Source of the DNA: Bacteroidota bacterium
Lineage (GTDB): Bacteria; Bacteroidota; Bacteroidia; Cytophagales; Hymenobacteraceae
DNA length: 5,156 bases
Reading direction: 5' to 3'
Assembly: GCA_023424725.1 (NCBI GenBank)
Contig: JAFADQ010000032.1
Coordinates: 1-5,156 of the forward strand
Shown here: one piece after another, positions 1 to 5,156 of the stretch
How positions within the stretch are numbered: position 1 is the first letter of the stretch
Layout: each line of letters begins with the position of its first letter
Translations under genes and position numbers: made by a program
Notes under the pieces: generated by a model
The model's database searches: none
Seen by the model: the letters and a program-made list of their open reading frames with translations, nothing else
What the model was told of the DNA's origin: nothing

Positions 1-205
1 GGCTTATTATACGTAATTAAGCAACTTTATTCCGTAAATAAGTTTACTTTGGTTTAATTTTTCGTTAATTATTTTTTTGTGCAAAACTTTCCGGTTTTTC
101 TTTGTCCGTGCGGTGCTTAACTTCCGTATATTATCTTCTCCTACCACAAAAATTGCCCTTCGCAGCCTTTGTTTGTATTATCCTGAAATCTTAATTTTAT
201 ATAAT

Positions 206-826
206 TTAGGGTAACGTATAAAAAGGCTCTTTTTCTGTTTCGTGCATCCGCACAACTCCGTCTAAAGTAAGCGCTATCAAAATTCTGCTGGCCCGGCGTT
301 TAGAAATATTTACCAGGCTGCAAAACTGTTTCATGGTAATGCGGCGGTGGTCTTTTAAATAATCTGTAAGACCCTTTTCTATATTGGTTAGCTGGCGTTT
401 TACAAGTTGCGGCGCGCCGTTTTCCAGGTTTTTCTGCACCATTTTGCTGGCCTGCACGCTTTCGTCGTCTACTCTTATATACACTTTCCAATCGTTGTGG
501 CCGCATAGGGCAGCATGTGGCTTTTGCAGGCTTTCGGGCACGGTTACCAGTAAAACGGTTTTGCCGTCGTCGTCTATTTCTTCAAACTCTAAATCTATGG
601 GTGGTTTGCAGAAAAATCCGGCCGCTTTTTCGAGCATAAATTTCTCTTCTTCGGCATCTATTCCGGTTACATAGCCATCGTCCATAACGCCTACCAGCAA
701 TTGCCCGCCCAGGTGGTTGGCAAACGATACAATGGTTTTAGCGATTTTTTCGGGGTGGGTGATCTTCTTTTTAAAATCGAGAGTGGGGCCTTCTCCCTGT
801 AAGATCAGTTTATCTAAAATATTCAC
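206..826 (-). CDS. AlbA_2/Schlafen-type putative DNA-binding protein with C-terminal winged-helix-like segment
   Basis: A 206-residue cytoplasmic protein with no signal peptide or membrane segment. The N-terminal half (about residues 8-135) fits the AlbA_2 (Schlafen AlbA_2-like) family: an opening GEGPTLDFKKK (11-21), a SFANHLGG block (34-41), the glycine-rich LLVGVMDDG (43-51) and a late VYIRVDDES strand (115-123). Residues about 145-206 look like a small winged-helix domain, with a basic helix SKRRASRIL (175-183) that could be the recognition helix. The start is GTG, not ATG. It is chosen because the family signature begins about ten residues later, the next in-frame Met (48) would remove it, and no in-frame ATG is visible between GTG and the upstream hairpin. 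The family is found in transcription regulators and in some defence proteins, but this protein has no nuclease or helicase domain. It lies 105 bp downstream of the DUF3127 gene on the same strand, behind a terminator. The exact role is unknown; a transcription factor is my inference. Confidence 0.85.
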   Translation of the reverse strand: MNILDKLILQGEGPTLDFKKKITHPEKIAKTIVSFANHLGGQLLVGVMDDGYVTGIDAEEEKFMLEKAAGFFCKPPIDLEFEEIDDDGKTVLLVTVPESLQKPHAALCGHNDWKVYIRVDDESVQASKMVQKNLENGAPQLVKRQLTNIEKGLTDYLKDHRRITMKQFCSLVNISKRRASRILIALTLDGVVRMHETEKEPFYTLP

Positions 827-851
827 GATAAGTAGAAAATGGAGGGTAAAA

Positions 852-875
852 TAAAAGCGGGAAGTCCCGCTTTTA
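852..875 (-). terminator. Rho-independent terminator after the DUF3127 gene
   Basis: A perfect inverted repeat with 11-bp arms (852-862 and 865-875; core GCGGGA/TCCCGC) and a 2-nt centre. Read on the minus strand, the stem ends in CTTTTA and is followed by TTTTA, giving the U-rich tail of an intrinsic terminator. It sits 56 bp after the DUF3127 stop codon and only 25 bp before the GTG start of the downstream AlbA_2 gene. That gene therefore either has a promoter inside this short gap or depends on read-through. Confidence 0.75.
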
Positions 876-931
876 AAATTGATTTTATAACCGGTTTTTT
901 TTTCAGAAACCGGAATTTTAAACGTGTAAGC

Positions 932-1330
932 TTAGAATGGCAACTCGTCGTCGCCCTCAAATGCAGCCGAAGCAGGCATTGGCGCGTTTGCCGCCGCAAA
1001 CGAAGAATTGTTGTTGCTATAAGATGCTTCCGGCTGCTGAGAACCACCACCGGCTGCGCTTTCTATGCGCCAGGCGCTTAGGTTTGTAAAGTAAGAAGTA
1101 ACGTTGTTTTTGGTGTAGGGGCGGCCCGAAAGGTTAAATGCAACTTTCATTTCGTCGCCAACTTTATAGCTATCCAGCAGGCTGCACTTATCTTGTTTCA
1201 ACTCAAATTTTGGATATTGGGCATAGTTCCCGTCCTGAATCTCGAGTACGAATTCGCGCTTCTTAAAAGTGGCGCTTACTTGTTGCTCATCATACACTTC
1301 GTGCAGCTTTCCGGTAATTTCGAACGACAT
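932..1330 (-). CDS. DUF3127 protein, predicted OB-fold-like with SSB-like acidic C-terminal tip
   Basis: A 132-residue protein recognised as DUF3127 from its opening MSFEITGKLHEVYDEQQVS, the KKREFVLEI strand (23-31), YPKFELKQDKC (39-49) and FTNLSAWRIE (81-90). Residues 1-91 read as a compact beta-barrel with alternating hydrophobic strands, which I interpret as OB-fold-like. Residues 92-125 are a low-complexity linker rich in Gly, Ser, Asn and Ala. The last six residues are DDELPF, closely matching the acidic-hydrophobic tip of bacterial SSB proteins (DDDIPF in E. coli), which recruits DNA-repair and replication enzymes. A fold, linker and tip in this order suggest a single-stranded nucleic-acid binder, but this is inference; the family has no assigned function that I know of. 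The gene is divergent from iaaA, is closed by its own terminator and starts at ATG after an A-rich leader with no Shine-Dalgarno sequence. Confidence 0.88.
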   Translation of the reverse strand: MSFEITGKLHEVYDEQQVSATFKKREFVLEIQDGNYAQYPKFELKQDKCSLLDSYKVGDEMKVAFNLSGRPYTKNNVTSYFTNLSAWRIESAAGGGSQQPEASYSNNNSSFAAANAPMPASAAFEGDDELPF

Positions 1331-1357
1331 AATCTGTATATATTTTTTGAATTAAGG

Positions 1358-1365
1358 TAAAGATA
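1358..1365 (-). promoter_or_regulatory. Weak candidate -7 element for the DUF3127 gene
   Basis: On the minus strand the octamer reads TATCTTTA, one mismatch (final A for G) from the Bacteroidota -7 consensus TAnnTTTG. It lies 27 bp upstream of the ATG, a normal leader length. I see no convincing -33 TTTG at the expected distance, so this is tentative. Confidence 0.25.
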
Positions 1366-1393
1366 AAACAGAAAACGGAGAATAATAATTCTG

Positions 1394-1403
1394 TTTCCGG
1401 AAA
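1394..1403. repeat. Perfect 10-bp palindrome TTTCCGGAAA in the divergent region
   Basis: A perfect palindrome midway between the divergent DUF3127 and iaaA genes. It could be an operator half-way between two promoters. A palindrome of this length is also expected by chance every thousand bases or so, and nothing else marks it as a binding site. Confidence 0.25.
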
Positions 1404-1489
1404 GATTCGCAGCTTTTTTCTGAAAGGCTGCAAGGCCCGTTTTTTAAGGCGCTACAGCCCAATTTTTTATGCAGCCCGTAAATATGCGT

Positions 1490-1497
1490 TAGATTTG
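1490..1497 (+). promoter_or_regulatory. Candidate -7 element of the iaaA promoter
   Basis: TAGATTTG is an exact match to the Bacteroidota -7 consensus TAnnTTTG and lies 18 bp before the iaaA ATG, which would give a leader of roughly 10-15 nt. A T-rich tract around 1463-1471 sits where the -33 element would be but lacks a clear TTTG. No Shine-Dalgarno is present; the bases just before the ATG are A-rich, as is usual in this phylum. Confidence 0.45.
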
Positions 1498-1515
1498 CGA
1501 AAAATAAGTTAACAA

Positions 1516-2439
1516 ATGTCGTCGTTTTCAATTGCCATACACGGAGGAGCCGGAACAATTTTGCCGGAATTAATGACCCCCGAAAAAGAAACCGCTTATA
1601 CCGAAGCTCTCCGCGAAGCATTGCTGGTAGGGCATAAAATAATGGAACAAAATGGCAGCGCGCTAGATGCCGTAGAGGCAAGTGTTGTAAGTCTCGAAAA
1701 TCATCCGCTTTTTAATGCAGGGCGTGGCGCGGTTTTTACCCACGAATGCACCAACGAATTCGACGCTTCTATTATGTGCGGCAATAACTGGCAGGCCGGA
1801 GCAGTGGCAGCCGTAAAAGGCATAAAAAACCCGGTAAAACTGGCGCGGGCCATTATGGAACACTCGGGCCATGTAATGCTGTGCGAAGACGGCGCCGCCA
1901 AGTTTGCCAAACAAATGGGCCTTGAGTTTGAGAACCCGGAATATTTCTACACCGAAGACCGCTACCAGCAATGGCTCGCCATAAAAGACAGCGACGCGTA
2001 CCAGCTCGATCATTCAGACGAAAAGAAATTCGGTACGGTAGGGGCGGTGGCCTTAGATAAAGACGGAAACCTGGCGGCCGCTACTTCTACCGGCGGTATG
2101 ACCAACAAGCAATTCGGACGCATAGGCGATAGCCCGATAATTGGCGCCGGAACATACGCCAACAACAAAACCTGTGCTGTATCGTGCACCGGCCACGGCG
2201 AGTATTTTATTAAAGCCGTGGTAGCGTACGATATCTCATGCCTTATGGAATACCAGGGATTATCGCTGCAGGAAGCCTGCGAATTGGTTGTGAATAAAAA
2301 GCTTGTCGATTTTGGTGGTGAAGGAGGTGTGATTGCCGCAGATGCGATGGGAAATATCGCGATGCCGTTTAATTCGCCGGGAATGTACCGTGCCGCAAAA
2401 CGAAATAACGAGCCTGAGTTAATCGCTATTTTTAAATAA
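1516..2439 (+). CDS. iaaA: Isoaspartyl peptidase / plant-type L-asparaginase (Ntn hydrolase)
   Basis: Hydrolyses beta-aspartyl dipeptides, and usually also L-asparagine. The 307-residue precursor is normal for the family and has no signal peptide, so it should act in the cytoplasm. Visible motifs are HGGAG (9-13), NAGRGAVF (67-74), and the autocleavage site FG/TVGAVALD with nucleophile Thr174, which would split the chain into an alpha subunit (1-173) and a beta subunit (174-307). Further active-site residues are Thr192 in STGGM, Arg202 and Asp205 in GRIGDSP, and Thr225-Gly226 in CTGHGE. These match E. coli IaaA Thr179, Thr197, Arg207, Asp210, Thr230 and Gly231 with a constant offset of five, so the enzyme looks complete. 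Its position beside the cyanophycin genes implies that its main substrate is the beta-Asp-Arg dipeptide released by CphB, giving free Asp and Arg. It forms a single-gene unit converging on cphB across a shared terminator. The alternative reading, a general asparaginase, cannot be excluded by sequence. Confidence 0.95.
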   Translation: MSSFSIAIHGGAGTILPELMTPEKETAYTEALREALLVGHKIMEQNGSALDAVEASVVSLENHPLFNAGRGAVFTHECTNEFDASIMCGNNWQAGAVAAVKGIKNPVKLARAIMEHSGHVMLCEDGAAKFAKQMGLEFENPEYFYTEDRYQQWLAIKDSDAYQLDHSDEKKFGTVGAVALDKDGNLAAATSTGGMTNKQFGRIGDSPIIGAGTYANNKTCAVSCTGHGEYFIKAVVAYDISCLMEYQGLSLQEACELVVNKKLVDFGGEGGVIAADAMGNIAMPFNSPGMYRAAKRNNEPELIAIFK

Positions 2440-2445
2440 AAATCC

Positions 2446-2490
2446 GCACAAAAAAGCCCCGGAATTTTTAACTCCGGGGCTTTTTTGTGC
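2446..2490. terminator. Bidirectional terminator between convergent iaaA and cphB
   Basis: A perfect inverted repeat with 18-bp arms (2446-2463 and 2473-2490) and a 9-nt loop (2464-2472). The GC core GCCCCGGA/TCCGGGGC is flanked by six A on the left and six T on the right, so a U-run follows the hairpin whichever strand is transcribed. It begins 6 bp after the iaaA stop and ends 26 bp beyond the cphB stop, so it serves both genes. Confidence 0.93.
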
Positions 2491-2516
2491 CATTTTAAGT
2501 GCCCGCAGAGCAGAAA

Positions 2517-3443
2517 TTATTCTGTTTCGGCTTCTACTTTTACTTCTTCCCGCTCTGCCGGCGATTCTGTCTGGTGGAATTTACGGTTCCGGATGTCATA
2601 AATATTGCCTTTTGCCAGCACGTGTATGCGTATGTTTTCGATAGAAAGCGGCTTGCCTTTTTCTACCTCTTCTACGTTATTACAGCCAATGTCGTGCCCA
2701 TCTACAATTATCACCAAACCCGAGCCTATGGTTTCTATCATGTTGCCTTCGGTTATTAATACGCCCGTATCTTCGCCCAAACCTATTCCGATTTTTTTAG
2801 GGTAGGAGGCAATTGCTTCCATTAATCTGCCAAAACGGCCGCGCTTTACAAAATGCGAATCTATAATGGTACCGGTAGAAAATCCAAGTCCTTTAGATAT
2901 CCGTACGGTTCCTTTCATTAAAGCCTCGAACGAACTGCCGCCCTTTATCATTACCCTCGACATAGCCATCGCGCCCGCGCTGGTGCCTGCAATTACAAAA
3001 TCTTCGTTCTGGTAGCGGTCGCAAAGGATGGTATGGAACTCAGTGCCGCCAAAAACCATCGTTAACCTAGACTGGTTGCCGCCGGTAAACATTACGCCCT
3101 TGCATTTTTTTATTCTGTCCAGAAAATCGGGCAAGTGCGCATCTTCTGTTGTGCGAATGTGCATTACACCTACATTGGTGCAGCCCAGAATACCGAAGGC
3201 GTTTTCGTACAGCTGGCCCATTTCTTCCGGGATCATAGAAGCCGTAGTGATCACTTCTATCCTTGCATCGGGGCCGCCCAGTTCTGATACAACTCTTTTT
3301 AATATACCCAGCTCAAAAAAATTGAGGTAATATCTTTTCTTGGTTTTCGGATTCGGGTACGTGCCTTTGTCTTCGTTTCCGCCAACAGCGATCAATTTTC
3401 CTATCGGCACTTTCCGTTTAGTTGCTTGCGTCGTTTCTTTCAT
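2517..3443 (-). CDS. cphB: Cyanophycinase (peptidase family S51)
   Basis: An exopeptidase that degrades cyanophycin to beta-Asp-Arg dipeptides. The 308-residue protein has the S51 layout: a beta-strand with GGNEDKG (21-27), MFTGGNQSRL (118-127), the nucleophile elbow IAGTSAGAMA (151-160) with Ser155, and the substrate-pocket block DSHFVKRGRFGRL (195-207). By fixed offset (23) from Synechocystis CphB, as I remember its structure, Ser155, Gln124, Asp195, Arg201, Arg203 and Arg206 correspond to Ser132, Gln101, Asp172, Arg178, Arg180 and Arg183. The one change is Ser196 where Synechocystis has Gln173. No signal peptide is present, so an intracellular enzyme is predicted, not the secreted type used to scavenge external polymer. 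A short acidic tail (about 294-308) follows the fold and accounts for part of its extra length over the roughly 270-residue cyanobacterial enzyme. The ATG lies 13 residues before the first core strand; no Shine-Dalgarno is seen. The gene is divergent from cphA and converges on iaaA. Confidence 0.96.
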   Translation of the reverse strand: MKETTQATKRKVPIGKLIAVGGNEDKGTYPNPKTKKRYYLNFFELGILKRVVSELGGPDARIEVITTASMIPEEMGQLYENAFGILGCTNVGVMHIRTTEDAHLPDFLDRIKKCKGVMFTGGNQSRLTMVFGGTEFHTILCDRYQNEDFVIAGTSAGAMAMSRVMIKGGSSFEALMKGTVRISKGLGFSTGTIIDSHFVKRGRFGRLMEAIASYPKKIGIGLGEDTGVLITEGNMIETIGSGLVIIVDGHDIGCNNVEEVEKGKPLSIENIRIHVLAKGNIYDIRNRKFHQTESPAEREEVKVEAETE

Positions 3444-3460
3444 CGATGATAAACTATTTT

Positions 3461-3481
3461 AACCCTATTGTGCTCAGGGTT
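3461..3481. repeat. Inverted repeat AACCCT-N9-AGGGTT upstream of cphB
   Basis: Perfect 6-bp arms (3461-3466 and 3476-3481) around a 9-nt spacer, 18 bp upstream of the cphB ATG. It could be an operator or a hairpin in the cphB leader. There is no T-run on the cphB side, so it is not a terminator. Confidence 0.35.
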
Positions 3482-3547
3482 CAATAAACAGGCCAAACCT
3501 GATTTTTTAAAGAGGCAAATTAGAAAAAATAATCGCCAACGGCATGT

Positions 3548-3595
3548 AAAAAACCGTAAAGAGTGGCCTAAACTGCTTCTGGTTTACGTTTTTTT
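3548..3595. repeat. Imperfect long-arm inverted repeat in the cphB-cphA intergenic region
   Basis: The 13-base arms 3548-3560 and 3583-3595 pair at 12 of 13 positions (AAAAAACCGTAAA against TTTACGTTTTTTT) with a 22-nt loop. On the plus strand it ends in seven T. The stem is AT-rich and weak, and no gene ends nearby on the plus strand, so a leader structure or chance is as likely as a terminator. Confidence 0.3.
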
Positions 3596-3792
3596 CAGAA
3601 GCCTGATAACGTTTAATCCGGTTTAAATTTATTAAGCCAGGCCACAAAGCGTATGTAGTTTAACAATTTTGCTCGTGTATTGTTACTTTCGTTTTTTAGC
3701 TTGCAACGCCTTGTATTTTGGTTTTCGCAGATCTTTATTACAGCATTTGTTTTATCGGCAGCATCATGCTAACTAAATAATCCTTATTTTCC

Positions 3793-3822
3793 CAGCCGGA
3801 TATTTACTTTTAATATCTGCTG
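3793..3822. repeat. Extended inverted repeat overlapping a possible cphA -7 element
   Basis: CAGC-cg-GATATT (3793-3804) and AATATC-t-GCTG (3812-3822) form 10 complementary pairs with one asymmetric bulge, around the 7-nt centre TACTTTT. The centre plus the next base reads TACTTTTA (3805-3812), one mismatch from the Bacteroidota -7 consensus. The ATG of cphA is 46 bp downstream. An operator lying over the promoter, or a hairpin at the 5' end of the cphA leader, would both fit. Confidence 0.4.
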
Positions 3823-3868
3823 CAAAAAAAACATAAGCTACCTACCTTTTAAATAAGAACAACAGAAT

Positions 3869-5156
3869 ATGAAAATTATTGATATCAGGGCAATGCGCGG
3901 GCCCAATATATGGTCTATCTGGCGGCACAAGCTTATCGTGATGAAGCTGGACCTGGAAGAATATGAAGAAAAGCCAACCAACCATATAAAAGGTTTTTAT
4001 GAGCGCATGAAAGCCATGATGCCAGGTTTGTACGACCACAGGTGTTCTGAAGGCAGGCCGGGTGGTTTTTACCACCGGGTAGAAGAAGGCACCTGGCTGG
4101 GCCATGTAATAGAGCATATCGCGCTGGAAATACAAACTATGGCAGGTATGGATACCGGTTTTGGCCGCACCCGTGGCGCCGGCCCGGTGGGCGTGTATAA
4201 TGTAGTGTTTGCGTATTTCGAAGAATCGGTTGGCAAGTTCGCGGCCGAAGAATCTGTGAAAATAGCGCTGGCCATAGCCGAAGATAAACCCTACGACCTG
4301 GAAGCAACCGTGCAAAAAATGCGCGAAATGCGCGAGCGCGTGCGCCTTGGCCCAAGCACCGGAGCTTTGGTAGAAGAAGCCGCGAAAAGAGGAATACCCT
4401 ATATACGGCTAAACCACCGCTCGCTGGTGCAACTGGGTTACGGCATAAACCAAAAGCGTATTCAGGCCACGGTAACCAGCAACACCTGCATGATAGGCAC
4501 CGACCTGGCCGGCGATAAGGAAATGACCAAGAAGCTGTTAGACGAATCGGGAATTCCTACGCCAAAAGGCGAAATAGTTTATAACGAACAAGAGCTTGAA
4601 AGAGCTCTTAACCGCATTGGCTACCCGGTGGTGCTAAAGCCTATAGATGGCAACCACGGCCGCGGCGCTACCACTAATATTACTAATTTTGAAGATGCCG
4701 TGCAGGCGCTGGAAGCAGCAAAAGTTCATTCCAGAGCTGTAATTGTAGAGCGCTATATTACCGGCCTCGACCATAGAATGCTGGTGATAAATTATCAGTT
4801 TGTAGCGGCCGCAAAAAGAACCCCCGCAGCCGTAACCGGCGATGGGAAATCTACCATTCAGCAATTAATAGACAAAGTTAACGCCGACCCGCGCCGCGGT
4901 TACGGCCACGAAAAAGAACTCACGCAAATTGCTATAGATAAAGATACCCGCCAGATATTGCAAAAGCGAGAACTTACTTTAGAGTCAGTTTTGCCCCAGG
5001 GCGAGGAGCTATACCTTAAAACCACGGCCAACCTTAGCACCGGCGGCACCAGCACAGATGTAACCGAGTTCGTGCACCCGCACAATATTTTTATGGCCGA
5101 GCGCATTGCCCGTATTATCGGCCTGGATATTTGCGGTATAGATGTAATGACCACCG
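3869..5156 (+). CDS. cphA: Cyanophycin synthetase, N-terminal 429 residues (truncated by window edge)
   Basis: Makes cyanophycin (multi-L-arginyl-poly-L-aspartate) from Asp and Arg using ATP. The frame is open from the ATG at 3869 to the end of the window, giving 429 residues of an expected 870 or so. The start matches the family opening (RAMRGPNIWS at 7-16). The N-domain spans about 1-160 and contains GHVIEHIALE (78-87) and GFGRTRGAGP. The ATP-grasp domain, which adds Asp to the backbone, follows: DKEMTKKLL (216-224), VVLKPIDGNHGRG (254-266) with the likely ATP lysine Lys257 and loop His263, GLDHRMLVI (299-307), TGDGKST near 328-334, and NLSTGGTSTDVTEF (388-401). The Mur-ligase-like domain that attaches arginine lies beyond the edge and cannot be assessed. 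The upstream bases are A-rich with no Shine-Dalgarno. With divergent cphB and nearby iaaA it forms a full synthesis and breakdown locus. Confusion with a plain Mur ligase or D-Ala-D-Ala ligase is unlikely, given the N-domain. Confidence 0.96.
   Translation, partial: MKIIDIRAMRGPNIWSIWRHKLIVMKLDLEEYEEKPTNHIKGFYERMKAMMPGLYDHRCSEGRPGGFYHRVEEGTWLGHVIEHIALEIQTMAGMDTGFGRTRGAGPVGVYNVVFAYFEESVGKFAAEESVKIALAIAEDKPYDLEATVQKMREMRERVRLGPSTGALVEEAAKRGIPYIRLNHRSLVQLGYGINQKRIQATVTSNTCMIGTDLAGDKEMTKKLLDESGIPTPKGEIVYNEQELERALNRIGYPVVLKPIDGNHGRGATTNITNFEDAVQALEAAKVHSRAVIVERYITGLDHRMLVINYQFVAAAKRTPAAVTGDGKSTIQQLIDKVNADPRRGYGHEKELTQIAIDKDTRQILQKRELTLESVLPQGEELYLKTTANLSTGGTSTDVTEFVHPHNIFMAERIARIIGLDICGIDVMTT

Larger units (their letters stand above)
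3444..3868. promoter_or_regulatory. Divergent cphB-cphA intergenic region
   Basis: A 425-bp AT-rich stretch without a credible gene; the only open frames are a few codons long. It must hold the promoters of cphB (leftward) and cphA (rightward). I see no exact TAnnTTTG. The nearest for cphA are TACTTTCG-like and TACTTTTA-like octamers, the latter at 3805-3812; for cphB, CAGGTTTG on the minus strand at 3494-3501. Several inverted repeats listed separately fall here, and AGGCCA occurs three times in alternating orientation (3490, 3564 reversed, 3639). The length leaves ample room for regulation, but no known riboswitch or regulator site was recognised. Confidence 0.6.

Noticed and set aside
1..205. 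Search for tRNA, small RNA, repeat array or promoter in the AT-rich left end
   Set aside because: I found no cloverleaf, repeat, convincing hairpin terminator or full promoter match; only a TAnTTTG-like string near 47-53 with wrong spacing.
384..674. Open reading frame on the plus strand inside the AlbA_2 gene
   Set aside because: It is antisense to a gene with clear family motifs, and its translation is Ser- and Phe-rich with no recognisable domain.
823..1081. Open frames on both strands across the DUF3127-AlbA_2 gap
   Set aside because: They run through a terminator hairpin, overlap the DUF3127 gene in other frames, and translate to Arg-, Leu- and Phe-rich low-complexity sequence.
206..1330. 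A defence island, because of the AlbA_2/Schlafen-like protein
   Set aside because: There is only one such gene, with no nuclease, helicase, toxin or mobile element beside it, and the neighbours are housekeeping or metabolic genes.
1663..2013. Minus-strand open frames inside iaaA
   Set aside because: They are shadows of a complete, motif-bearing Ntn hydrolase and have no domain signature of their own.
3028..3330. Plus-strand open frame antisense to cphB
   Set aside because: cphB has all its catalytic motifs in the opposite frame; this translation resembles nothing recognisable.
3842..4355. Minus-strand open frames opposite the start of cphA
   Set aside because: cphA is certain from its conserved N-terminus and ATP-grasp motifs, and the antisense products are Phe-, His- and Arg-rich without domains.
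4634..5154. Minus-strand open frames opposite the cphA ATP-grasp region
   Set aside because: They are antisense shadows made by the codon bias of cphA.

Overview
The window looks like chromosomal DNA of a heterotrophic member of the Bacteroidota, probably Cytophagales or a near relative. The evidence is a DUF3127 protein of the kind common in that phylum, A-rich start regions without a Shine-Dalgarno sequence, and at least one good match to the Bacteroidota -7 promoter element (TAnnTTTG). The exact genus cannot be read from this sequence.

Layout. Positions 1-205 are AT-rich and non-coding as far as I can see. On the minus strand lie an AlbA_2/Schlafen-type protein with a C-terminal winged-helix-like segment (206-826, GTG start) and, upstream of it, a DUF3127 protein (932-1330) whose predicted OB-fold-like body ends in an SSB-like acidic tip (DDELPF). 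A strong minus-strand terminator hairpin (852-875) separates the two. A short divergent region (1331-1515) leads to iaaA on the plus strand (1516-2439). iaaA converges on cphB (minus, 2517-3443), and a perfect 18-bp-arm bidirectional terminator (2446-2490) lies between them. A 425-bp divergent intergenic region (3444-3868) separates cphB from cphA (plus, 3869 to the window edge, truncated).

How the genes work together. cphA, cphB and iaaA form a complete cyanophycin cycle. CphA polymerises aspartate and arginine into the storage polymer multi-L-arginyl-poly-L-aspartate. CphB cuts it to beta-aspartyl-arginine dipeptides. The isoaspartyl peptidase splits those into free Asp and Arg. All three have intact catalytic motifs where they can be checked. 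The three genes are in three separate transcription units, so making and using the polymer can be controlled independently. No dedicated regulator gene is visible. The two left-hand genes have no evident link to cyanophycin.

The cyanophycin genes are a recognised system, not a new one. The points most worth a second look are a possible primer-generating site in the CphA N-domain, an active-site substitution in CphB, the SSB-like tail of the DUF3127 protein, and inverted repeats in the cphB-cphA intergenic region.
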